This document shows, piece by piece, positions 24,152 through 33,479 of a stretch of DNA of 64,000 bases. The notes under the pieces were generated by a model. That model ran no database searches, was not told the DNA's origin, and saw nothing but the letters and a program-made list of their open reading frames with translations. Position 1 is the stretch's first letter; every line of letters starts with the position of its first letter. This DNA is from CAWCVR01 sp963799105 (GTDB taxonomy: Bacteria; Acidobacteriota; Terriglobia; Bryobacterales; Bryobacteraceae), in NCBI GenBank assembly GCA_963799105.1, contig CAWCVR010000002.1, positions 62,001 to 126,000 on the forward strand, read 5' to 3'. Made by a program: the position numbers and the translations under genes.

Positions 24152-25698
24152 CCCGCGACGATATTCAAAAGCTGCTGGGCGGATACGCGACCGGCACGCT
24201 CACGCCCGAGGAACGACAGGCGCTGTTCGCGGCGGCGCTCGAAGACCAGGAGCTTTTCGACGCGCTGGCCAAGGAGCAGTCGCTGCGCGATCTGCTGCGC
24301 GACCCCGCGGCCCGCGCCCACGTGCTGGCAGCTCTTGACGAACGTCCCGAGCCGTGGTGGCGATGGCTGATGCGCCCCGCCGCAGTAGGCGCCATGGCCG
24401 CGTGCCTGGCCGCGGTGGTGGGATACGGAATCTGGCATGCGCGGCAGGCCGGGCGGCCGGTGCTGGTGGCCGCGAATCGCGAGGCCCAAGTGGCGCCGGC
24501 GCAGTCCGCGTCACCCGGGCCACCCGCCGCCGAGGCCGCACCGTCCACGTCCGCCCCTGTGGCGTTCGGGCCGGATGGGAAGGGCGAGCCCGTCACGGCG
24601 GGCAAAGTGGGTGCAAGCCGCTCCGTGCGTGGCCGGGAGGTCGGCCAACCGCCCGCAGCCGCGCCGGCGCCGGCGATGGCCGGTGAGGGTGGAAATGGCG
24701 CGGCCGGCAAGCCGAGAAAGGCGGCCGAAATCGGCTCGGCTCTTGCGCGCATCGAGCAACCCGCTCCGCCACAACTGGAGCCCAGCCCCGCCGCAGCGCC
24801 CGCGCCCGCACTGTCGGTTTTCGAGAAGCCTGGAACCGGCGTGGCAGGCAAGGAGAATCAGGTGGCTGCGGCAGCGCCCGCGGGGCTCGCCGGCCGGCCG
24901 GCTCCGGCGCCTCCACAGCGCGCCGCCGCGCCATCCGCGCCCACGCTCGCGACGCTCAAGAAGGATGGGAACGGCGCGGCCCGCACGGCGAACCAGGGGG
25001 AAGCAAACGCCACTGCGGTTGCGCAGATCGCGGGCCAGCCGGGGCCGCCTCCACCACCGCCGGGAAAGCGCGCCGCTGCGCCATCCGCGCCCGCGCAGCC
25101 GGTGTTCGCGTCGGATAGGAAGGGCGCAGCCGGCTCCGTGCGCGCGCCGAGCCGGGACCAAACCGCGTCGAATCAGGCGGACCAATTGGGGGCGCAAGGC
25201 GGCGCCTCTTCGGAGTCCATTACTGTGACGGCGGACACGACCGTGCAGAAGGCCCCGCCTGCGAACAACCATCGTGTCGCGGACCTGCCTGCGGCACAGC
25301 CCCGGAGCCTGGAGATGGCTGCCGCCGCCACGCCTGAGTTGAAATGGAGCGCGCTGCGGCGCGAGCCGGATGGCCGCCTGTCGCCGGTGGAACCGGACAG
25401 GATTCGCGCCGGCGACGCCATCGTTTTGCGCCTGGAACCTTACGCCGACGGGACCCTGTCGGTTGCCGAGAGCATGCCCGGCGCCGCGGCGCCGCGCGTT
25501 TTGATGGCGGGCACGCGCGTGAAGCGGGCGAAGGCCGTGGACACCCCGGCGGTGACGCTGGACCATCCCGGGGTTCGGGAGCTGCTGCTCCGGTTCACGG
25601 CGCGGACGGCAGGCACGGGAAACCGCGCCGTCGCGCAGGCGGGGAAGCGGGAGGACGCGGCGCCGCCGGCGCAGACCATCACATTGCGCTTCCGGTAG
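24148..25698 (+). CDS. Putative membrane anti-sigma factor with long Ala/Pro-rich region
   Basis: 516 residues. The N-terminal 75 residues form a short helical domain (DIQKLLGGYATGTLTPEERQ, LFDALAKEQSLRDLLRD), followed by a membrane span at about 80-97. A roughly 260-residue Ala/Pro/Gly-rich region contains degenerate repeats built around RAAAPSAP and DGNGAAR-like motifs. The C-terminal globular part (about residues 390-480: ELKWSALRREPDGRLSPVEP, then ELLLRFTARTAG) is beta-rich and presumably extracytoplasmic. The four-base overlap with the sigma gene supports the anti-sigma role. No CHCC zinc motif is seen, so it is not a classical ZAS protein. Confidence 0.7.
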   Translation: MTRDDIQKLLGGYATGTLTPEERQALFAAALEDQELFDALAKEQSLRDLLRDPAARAHVLAALDERPEPWWRWLMRPAAVGAMAACLAAVVGYGIWHARQAGRPVLVAANREAQVAPAQSASPGPPAAEAAPSTSAPVAFGPDGKGEPVTAGKVGASRSVRGREVGQPPAAAPAPAMAGEGGNGAAGKPRKAAEIGSALARIEQPAPPQLEPSPAAAPAPALSVFEKPGTGVAGKENQVAAAAPAGLAGRPAPAPPQRAAAPSAPTLATLKKDGNGAARTANQGEANATAVAQIAGQPGPPPPPPGKRAAAPSAPAQPVFASDRKGAAGSVRAPSRDQTASNQADQLGAQGGASSESITVTADTTVQKAPPANNHRVADLPAAQPRSLEMAAAATPELKWSALRREPDGRLSPVEPDRIRAGDAIVLRLEPYADGTLSVAESMPGAAAPRVLMAGTRVKRAKAVDTPAVTLDHPGVRELLLRFTARTAGTGNRAVAQAGKREDAAPPAQTITLRFR

Positions 25699-25750
25699 CC
25701 GCCGCGCCGGCCCGATCCCGCTCCTCACGGACGTGCTACCGTGGGATCTC

Positions 25751-27125
<1,375 letters not shown>

Positions 27126-27163
27126 ACGCGGCGGGCCGGCGATTCGTGTGTGGTGCCGGGAGC

Positions 27164-27184
27164 CGTGACTTGAGTCAAGTCACG
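27164..27184. promoter_or_regulatory. 21-bp palindrome, site 1 of 2
   Basis: CGTGACTTGA-G-TCAAGTCACG is a perfect 10-bp-arm inverted repeat with a one-base centre. A near-identical copy lies 64 bp downstream. The pair looks like tandem operator sites of a dimeric regulator; the nearest downstream gene is the DUF433 antitoxin at 27392. Confidence 0.55.
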
Positions 27185-27227
27185 GAGATCTCGCAAGTGA
27201 TTGAAAAGAAAGCGGGGCGCTAAGTTC

Positions 27228-27248
27228 CGTGACTTAACTCAAGTCACG
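27228..27248. promoter_or_regulatory. 21-bp palindrome, site 2 of 2
   Basis: CGTGACTT-AACTC-AAGTCACG keeps 8-bp perfect outer arms and differs from site 1 only at the centre. Centre-to-centre distance to site 1 is 64 bp, about six helical turns, so both sites face the same side of DNA. Confidence 0.55.
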
Positions 27249-27391
27249 AACCTGGCCGGATTCAAGTTCGCATGCCGCATGAACGGCCACCGGAGATAGA
27301 ACGGGGACGGCCTCGCGGCATCGGATTGTGGGCTTGAGTTACGATGCGGCACGTCCGGGCATTTCGCTCGATTCAAGGATAAACTAGCAGT

Positions 27392-27619
27392 ATGGACTGG
27401 AGCCGTTGCAGCGCTGTGGACTGGAGCCCCGGAAAGCTCGGCGGGATCTGGTGCTTCCGAGGCACGCGCCTGCCGGTTGCCACGCTGTTTGAGCACCTCG
27501 ACCAGGGATCGACCATAGACGAGTTTTTGGAATGGTTCCCGTCCGTTAATCGAGAGCAGGTACATCACGTGCTTGCCTTCGCCCGGAGTTCGCTCGATCA
27601 GACCACGGCGATTGCGTGA
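27392..27619 (+). CDS. DUF433 antitoxin
   Basis: 75 residues with the family pattern seen in the 4.8-5.4 kb pair: WSPGKLGGIWCFRGTRLPVA, then STIDEFLEWFPSVNREQVHHVL. It precedes and overlaps (GTGA) a DUF5615 toxin-like gene. A -10-like TAAACT ends 6 nt before the ATG. Sequence divergence from the 4.85 kb copies shows it is an older paralogue, not a recent duplicate. Confidence 0.8.
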   Translation: MDWSRCSAVDWSPGKLGGIWCFRGTRLPVATLFEHLDQGSTIDEFLEWFPSVNREQVHHVLAFARSSLDQTTAIA

Positions 27620-27987
27620 AGATCCTGTTCGACGCCGACACCCCAGTCCCGCTCGCCCGGTTTTTGCGAGGACACGAAGTGGTGCGGGCGGACGAATTGG
27701 GATGGCAGGGGCTGGAGAATGGCGCGCTGCTTGACGCGGCCGAGCAAGCGGGGTTCGACCTGCTGCTCACCTGCGATCAAAACGTCCGATACCAGCAGAA
27801 TTTTGCGGGCCGTAAGTTGGCTCTTGTCATCCTGTCCCGTTCAGCGGCAGAGAGCGGATCGAAAGGGAGACCGCATTCCCTCGGAGGCGCGGTTCTCCGA
27901 TGCTCCGGCGCCGTGGCAATCACCGGCGCATCCGGCATGGGACCCTCCATGGAATTCGACGGCCCGAGTCTAGCACGGCGGCGGTGA
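27616..27987 (+). CDS. DUF5615 PIN-like toxin with aberrant C-terminus
   Basis: The first 72 residues are a normal DUF5615 protein: KILFDADTPVPLARFL, FDLLLTCDQNVRYQQNF and LALVILS. After that the sequence turns into Ser/Gly/Arg-rich text unlike the WPxxRRxVxxVxxAV helix of the intact copy at 5413-5739, so the last helix has been lost or replaced. The protein may be inactive. The GTG start overlaps the antitoxin stop. Confidence 0.7.
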   Translation: MKILFDADTPVPLARFLRGHEVVRADELGWQGLENGALLDAAEQAGFDLLLTCDQNVRYQQNFAGRKLALVILSRSAAESGSKGRPHSLGGAVLRCSGAVAITGASGMGPSMEFDGPSLARRR

Positions 27988-28162
27988 CACGCGTCCAGGT
28001 AGAGGCGTCATGGGCTGCCATGCCGTGAAGCCTCGGAGCGTCTACGGCATTCCGAGCCCCAGCGAAAGGTCAGACGGTTTTCGAACCCGCCCCGCATGGG
28101 AGCCGCTTCGATCACGACGGAATCGTGCTCACCTGCTAAGATTAGGGTGAGGTCGGACCTTC

Positions 28163-28378
28163 ATGGATGCCCCCGGCACAGGCCATTCCGTAGCCGATAA
28201 GTACGCGCGCTCCGGGCACCCGTCCGTTCAGGAACTCGTCGCCGAGCAAGGCACGAGGTTTCGCGCGGACCCGTCGGAACTACTAGGCGACTTCTGGCCG
28301 GAAGAAGAGTCCATCGAGGACTTTCTGCGGGCGCTTCACGAATGGCGCGGGCACGGCAGGTCCGATCGGGCCGCGTGA
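28163..28378 (+). CDS. Putative antitoxin of a VapBC-like pair
   Basis: 71 residues with no family I can name. The C-terminal half is acidic (FRADPSELLGDFWPEEESIE) and ends in an amphipathic helix FLRALHEWRGHG, as in many antitoxins that wrap PIN toxins. Its stop overlaps the PIN gene (GTGA), the standard coupling. Assigned by position and size. Confidence 0.6.
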   Translation: MDAPGTGHSVADKYARSGHPSVQELVAEQGTRFRADPSELLGDFWPEEESIEDFLRALHEWRGHGRSDRAA

Positions 28379-28773
28379 CGCTCGTCGTAGTTGACACCGA
28401 CGTTGTCTCGTTTCTCTTCAAGAACGACAGCCGGGCGCAACTCTATCTGCCATGGATGCGGAACCGGGACCTGCTCATCTCGTTCATGACGGAAGCCGAA
28501 CTGGAGCAGTGGGTCTTGCTGGCGAGGTGGGGCGCGGACCGGGCCCGGCGTTTCCGCGCATTCATGACCGGTTTCGCGTCGGTGCCGTCGTCCCGCGACC
28601 CGATCCTTCAGTGGGCCGAGGTCATGGTCGCAGCTAGAGCGAGCGGCCGTCGCATCGAGTCCGCCGACGCCTGGATAGCCGCAACCGCCTTGCTCTACGA
28701 TGCCGCCTTGATCACCCACAATCCGACGGACTACGTGGGCGTGCCCAACCTACGCGTTCTCTCCTGCTCCTGA
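28375..28773 (+). CDS. PIN-domain toxin, VapC-like
   Basis: 132 residues from the GTG overlapping the upstream stop; an in-frame ATG at 28342 is the alternative and would add 11 residues. The four acidic PIN positions are visible: VVDTDVVSFLF (Asp7), TEAELEQW, SADAWIAATALLYD, and the THNPTDY segment. VapC-type toxins are Mg-dependent RNases that cleave tRNA or rRNA and are held by their antitoxin. Confidence 0.85.
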   Translation: MTLVVVDTDVVSFLFKNDSRAQLYLPWMRNRDLLISFMTEAELEQWVLLARWGADRARRFRAFMTGFASVPSSRDPILQWAEVMVAARASGRRIESADAWIAATALLYDAALITHNPTDYVGVPNLRVLSCS

Positions 28774-28839
28774 GGCACGGCCGCCTACCGTGCCACCCGC
28801 GCCCGCCCGCGAGATGACATAAACTCTTCTCTTACCCCT

Positions 28840-30642
28840 ATGCACCTTCACCCCGTCGATTGGGCGATCGCGCTGATCTCGGTGGCCATCTGCTTCGCGC
28901 CGGCGCTGTTCTTCGGCAAGCGGTCGGGCAAGAGCACGGCGGAGTTTTTCGCCTCGGGGCGCGCGGTGCCCTGGTGGCTGGCGGGGCTGTCCATGGTGGC
29001 CACCACGTTCTCCAGCGATACGCCCAACCTGGTGGCCAACTTTGTGCGCACGCAGGGCGTGGCGGGCAACTGGCAGTGGTGGGCCTACACGCTGACGGGC
29101 GTGGCCACGGTGTTCTTCTACGCGCGGCTGTGGCGGCGCAGCGGGGTGCTCACGGACCTGGAGTTCTACGAGCTGCGCTACTCCGGCAAGGCGGCCAGCG
29201 CCGTGCGAGGGTTCCGCGCGGTATACCTGGGGTTCTTTTTCAATTGCTTCATCATGGCGACGGTGAACCTGGCGGCGTGCAAGATCGCCGCCGTGCTGTT
29301 CGGGTTCGACCGCTGGCAGACGCTCGCGGCGGTGGGGCTGCTCAACGTGGTCTTCGCGGCCTACTCGGGGCTGTGGGGCGTGCTGATCATCGACATGGTG
29401 CAGTTCTTCATCAAGATGTCGGCGGTGGTGGCGGCGGCCTACTTCGCCGTCACCCTGCCGCAGGTGGGCGGACTGGGCGGCCTGGTGGACAAACTGTCGC
29501 GCATGCACGGCCCGGGCGGCTTGAACTATCTCAGCATGCTGCCGGATTTCCGAAACAACTGGGACCTGGCGGTGACGGCCTTCATCGTGCCGCTCGCCGT
29601 GCAATGGTGGGCCACCTGGTATCCCGGCGCGGAGCCGGGCGGCGGCAGCTACATCGCGCAGCGCATGCTGGCGTCTAAATCGGAAAAGGACGCCCTGGGC
29701 AGCACCCTGTTCTTCAACGTGGCGCATTACGTTCTGCGGCCTTGGCCGTGGATTCTGGTGGGCCTGGCCTCGCTCATCGTGTACCCGCAATTGCAGGATA
29801 TTCAGAAGGCCTTTCCGCACGTGCCGGCCTCGCTGGTGGGCCACGATATCGCCTTCCCGGCGATGCTGCGGTTTCTGCCGGTTGGCTGGATGGGTTTGAT
29901 GCTGGGCGGGCTGATCGCCGCCAATTCGTCCACCATTCTGACGCACCTGAACTGGGGCGCGTCGTACCTGGTTCACGATTTCTACCGGCGGTTCGTGCGG
30001 CCGGACGCGGCGGAATCGCACTACGTGCTGGCGGGCCGCGCGGCCACGGTGCTGCTGTTCGTGGCGTCGTCGGCGGCGGTGTTCGCCCTCGATAACGCCA
30101 AGGACAGTTTCCTGCTGCTGTTGCAGGTGGGCGCGGGCACCGGCCTGCTGTACCTGGTGCGCTGGTTCTGGTGGCGGGTGACGGCGTGGTGCGAAATCGT
30201 GGCCATGACCAGCTCGTTCCTGGCGTCCATGGCGTTTCTGATTCTGAAGAAGAGCGGCGTGCCATTCGATTCGGCGCCGCAGTTGCTGATCACGGTGGCC
30301 ATCACCACGGTCTGCTGGATCTCGACGGCCTACCTGGGCCCGCGAACCGACGAGCGGACGCTGGTCGCGTTTTTCCGCAAGGTGCATCCGTTCGGCCCCG
30401 GATGGGGACACATCCGCCAACTGGCTAACGTCACCGCCGCCGAAGCCGCGGCCGACGGCGACGGCGCAAACTTCCCGCTGGCCATCGTGGGATGGCTTTC
30501 GGGCTGCATCATGATCTGGTCGGCGCTATTCACCGTCGGCAATTTCCTGTACGGCCGGATGGGGTACGGGTTCGGCCTGCTGGCCGTGTTCGCGGCATCC
30601 GCGCTGGCGCTGATCCGCGTGGTACGCAGGTTGTGGAAGTAG
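28840..30642 (+). CDS. Sodium:solute symporter (SSS family)
   Basis: 600 residues of a polytopic inner-membrane transporter with the family's inverted-repeat core and extra C-terminal helices. Signature stretches: STAEFFASGRAVPWWLAG, SMVATTFSSDTP (Na-site region in TM1), YELRYSGKAASAVRGF, GLWGVLIIDMVQF, and GLIAANSSTILTHLNWGASY. Closest in style to sugar or organic solute symporters; the solute cannot be read from sequence. It heads a same-strand run with the ClC fusion and the GH38 enzyme, so a carbohydrate role is possible. TAAACT lies 14 nt before the ATG. Confidence 0.85.
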   Translation: MHLHPVDWAIALISVAICFAPALFFGKRSGKSTAEFFASGRAVPWWLAGLSMVATTFSSDTPNLVANFVRTQGVAGNWQWWAYTLTGVATVFFYARLWRRSGVLTDLEFYELRYSGKAASAVRGFRAVYLGFFFNCFIMATVNLAACKIAAVLFGFDRWQTLAAVGLLNVVFAAYSGLWGVLIIDMVQFFIKMSAVVAAAYFAVTLPQVGGLGGLVDKLSRMHGPGGLNYLSMLPDFRNNWDLAVTAFIVPLAVQWWATWYPGAEPGGGSYIAQRMLASKSEKDALGSTLFFNVAHYVLRPWPWILVGLASLIVYPQLQDIQKAFPHVPASLVGHDIAFPAMLRFLPVGWMGLMLGGLIAANSSTILTHLNWGASYLVHDFYRRFVRPDAAESHYVLAGRAATVLLFVASSAAVFALDNAKDSFLLLLQVGAGTGLLYLVRWFWWRVTAWCEIVAMTSSFLASMAFLILKKSGVPFDSAPQLLITVAITTVCWISTAYLGPRTDERTLVAFFRKVHPFGPGWGHIRQLANVTAAEAAADGDGANFPLAIVGWLSGCIMIWSALFTVGNFLYGRMGYGFGLLAVFAASALALIRVVRRLWK

Positions 30643-30679
30643 GAGTCGCCCGCCAGCGCGCGCCGCTCCCTGCCCTAAA

Positions 30680-33403
30680 ATGGTGATAGGTGCGCACTTA
30701 GTGACGAAGAATTGGAGCGGCAGCGACATCGGTCAACGGCACGAGGGCAAGGTCCTGCTGGTGCTGACGGTGATGATCGGGGCTGTCATCGGCCTGGTGG
30801 TGGTCGCCTTCATTCTGGTCACGGAAAACCTGGGCGCGCGCATGTACCCAGCCCATGCCGCGGCGTGGCGGCGGTTGGCCATTCCAGTGGCCGGTTCCCT
30901 GGCCGCGGGCTACCTGCTGTGGCGGCACTTCCCCAATGCGCGCGGCAGCGGAATCCCGCAAACCAAGGCCGCGCTGTTTCTCAATGACGGCATCATCCCG
31001 TTCCGCACGGCCCTGGGCAAGTTCATTTGCTGCGCCACCACGCTAGCCAGCGGCCTCGCCCTGGGACGCGAGGGGCCTTCGGTGCAGATTGGCGCCGGAA
31101 TCGGTTCCACGCTGGGCCGCCGCCTGGGCTTGAGCCCGCGCTCCATCCGGGCGCTCGTGCCCATCAGCGCGGCCGCCGCGTTGGCCGCCGCGTTTAACAC
31201 GCCCATCGCCGCCGTGTTCTTCACGCTCGAAGAGATTCTCGGCGATCTCCACGCCCCCGTGCTGGGCTCCATCGCGCTTAGCTCGGCCACCTCCTGGACC
31301 GTCCTCCACCTGCTGCTGGGCGATGAGCCGCTGTTCCACGTGCCGGCCTATGAACTGGTTCACCCGATCGAGTTCGTCTTCTATGCCGTTCTCGGCGTGG
31401 CCGGCGGATTTGTGTCGATCGGTTTCGTGAAGCTGCTCCTCGGGCTGCGCCAGCGCTTCCTGCGCATGCCGTCGAAGACGGTCTGGATTCAGCCCGTGGT
31501 GGGCGGACTGCTGGTGGGAGTTCTGGGTTGGAAAGTGCCCGAGGTTCTGGGCGTGGGCTACGCCTATGTCGGCAAGGCGCTCAATGGCGAGATGCTCCTC
31601 ACCACCATGGCCCTGCTGGTGCTGCTCAAGGTGGTCGCCACGGCCACCAGCTACGCCTCCGGCAATTCGGGCGGCATCTTCGGACCGACGCTCTTCATCG
31701 GCGGCATGCTGGGCGGCGCGTTTGGCGGAGCCGTCCATCTGCTGCTCCCCGACTATACCGGCAGCATCGGCGCCTACGCCCTGGTGGGCATGGGCACCGC
31801 CTTCGCCGGCGTGGTGAGGGTGCCGCTCACTTCGGTCATCATGATTTTCGAGGTGACGCGCGACTACACCATCGTGGTGCCGCTGATGATCTCGAACCTC
31901 ATCGCCTACTTCATCTCCAGCCGTTACCAGGAGGAGCCCATCTACGAGGCGTTGCAGCACCAGGACGGCATCTACCTTCCGGCCGGCGCGCGCGACCGCG
32001 AAGAGGAGTTGATGGTGGGGCAGGGCAGCCAGCCGCCTCCGGCGGAATTCCGGCCCAGCGAGACGGTCGCCGCCGCCTTCGAGCGCGTGGAACTGGAAGA
32101 CGAAGCCTGGCCGGTGGTGGAACAGGGTAGGCTTCTGGGCATGATCACGGTGGCGCAACTGTGCCAGGCGTCGGCCTTGGGTTTCGAGCGGGAAACGCTG
32201 GCGTCGCTCCTCGACCCCCGCGCCGCCCCGGTCGAGAGCGTCTTCGCGGACGACTCGTTCGATACCGCCATGCGCCGCATGGCCGAGGCCGGCGTGAAGG
32301 TTCTGCCGGTGGTCAGCCGGAGCGATCTGCGCAAACTCACCGGCGTCATCACTCTCCGCGGCATCCTGGCGGCCTACGGCTTGGAGAAGAACGGCCCGCG
32401 GGCGGCTGTGGTGGAGGCGCACGAACCCCAGCCTACGCCGGTCACGAGTCTCACGCGCATCGCCATCGCTTTGGTGCTGGCCATCGGCCTGGCCGGATTC
32501 CTGGCCTACTACTACCGCGCCGAGCGGAATGCCCGTGCGGCCCGCCAGTTTCAACAGGGCATACAGTTGGAGGAGAGCGGCCAATTCGAGGAAGCCACCG
32601 GCAAGTTCCGTAGCGCTCTCTCCATCTCGCACGCGAGCGAGCAACGGTTGGCGCTGGCCCGGGCACTGACGGAAGCCGGGCACCTGGAGGAAGCCGCAAC
32701 CGCCTTCGACACGCTGCTCCGCGAGAATCCCAACAGCGGGCCGGCGAACCTCGGGATGGCGCGCCTGCAGGTCCAGCGAGACTACCCGCGGCAGGCGGTG
32801 GGCGATTACCATCGCGCCATTTACGGTTCCTGGCGCGGCGCTTCGCCCGCGGACCGGCTGCAGGCTCGCAAGGAAGTAGCCGGCCTCCTCGACCGCCTGG
32901 GGGAACGCGAACAGGCGCGCGCCGAGTTGATGGCCTGGAAAACCGATGCGCCCTCGGACGCAGCGCCCTGCGCCGCGCTGGGCGAAGGCTATCTGGCGTC
33001 GGGCGATTTCCCGACGGCGCAGGCTGCGTTCCGCCAGGCCGCCCGCCTCGCCCCTTTGAACGCGCGCTATAAGGACCGGCTGCGGCTAGTGGGTGAAATC
33101 ATCGCCATGGACCCGTCGCTGGGCGGACAGGCGCCCGCCGAGCGCATCCGCCGCAGCCTCAAGCTGCTCGAAGCCGCCTCCGGCGCGCTGGACCGGCGTC
33201 TGGCAGGCCGGAGCGGCTTCGACGACCTGGTGGCCCTGTCGAAGACCGCTAAACGCCGCCTGCAAAGCCCGGCCGCCCGCGAATCCAGCGAGGCGAATGC
33301 CGCCATGGCCGAGCGGTTGTGGGAGGCCGGGAAGCGTTTGGGGGATAATCCCGCGGCCGGCGACGAGCCGCTGAACCGATTGATGGCCCAACTGACGCGC
33401 TGA
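30680..33403 (+). CDS. ClC chloride channel/antiporter fused to CBS and TPR domains
   Basis: 907 residues. The ClC core (about 20-425) has all three anion-site motifs: GSGIPQTK (Ser90), GREGPSVQ with the gating Glu131, and GGIFGPTLF; the TLEEILGD segment supplies the internal Glu used by H+/Cl- exchangers. A CBS pair follows (about 442-575), then a further membrane span (about 592-612), and a region of TPR-like helical repeats (about 618-790: ARQFQQGIQLEESGQFEEAT, LRENPNSGPANLGMARL, LGEGYLASGDFPTAQAAFRQ) with a helical tail. The last span would place the repeats on the far side of the membrane from the CBS domains. Start ATG 30680; GTG 30701 is an alternative. Confidence 0.88.
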   Translation: MVIGAHLVTKNWSGSDIGQRHEGKVLLVLTVMIGAVIGLVVVAFILVTENLGARMYPAHAAAWRRLAIPVAGSLAAGYLLWRHFPNARGSGIPQTKAALFLNDGIIPFRTALGKFICCATTLASGLALGREGPSVQIGAGIGSTLGRRLGLSPRSIRALVPISAAAALAAAFNTPIAAVFFTLEEILGDLHAPVLGSIALSSATSWTVLHLLLGDEPLFHVPAYELVHPIEFVFYAVLGVAGGFVSIGFVKLLLGLRQRFLRMPSKTVWIQPVVGGLLVGVLGWKVPEVLGVGYAYVGKALNGEMLLTTMALLVLLKVVATATSYASGNSGGIFGPTLFIGGMLGGAFGGAVHLLLPDYTGSIGAYALVGMGTAFAGVVRVPLTSVIMIFEVTRDYTIVVPLMISNLIAYFISSRYQEEPIYEALQHQDGIYLPAGARDREEELMVGQGSQPPPAEFRPSETVAAAFERVELEDEAWPVVEQGRLLGMITVAQLCQASALGFERETLASLLDPRAAPVESVFADDSFDTAMRRMAEAGVKVLPVVSRSDLRKLTGVITLRGILAAYGLEKNGPRAAVVEAHEPQPTPVTSLTRIAIALVLAIGLAGFLAYYYRAERNARAARQFQQGIQLEESGQFEEATGKFRSALSISHASEQRLALARALTEAGHLEEAATAFDTLLRENPNSGPANLGMARLQVQRDYPRQAVGDYHRAIYGSWRGASPADRLQARKEVAGLLDRLGEREQARAELMAWKTDAPSDAAPCAALGEGYLASGDFPTAQAAFRQAARLAPLNARYKDRLRLVGEIIAMDPSLGGQAPAERIRRSLKLLEAASGALDRRLAGRSGFDDLVALSKTAKRRLQSPAARESSEANAAMAERLWEAGKRLGDNPAAGDEPLNRLMAQLTR

Positions 33404-33479
33404 CTGTCCGGCGCGGAGGCCTCGGCCGGCGGCGCGGACGCTCCACTTCGGCTCCCGCGGGCGGTATGATGAGTCTCCT

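Noticed and set aside
28750..30420. 556-codon minus-strand frame opposite the SSS transporter
   Set aside because: Arg/Gln/His-rich shadow of a well-supported membrane transporter.
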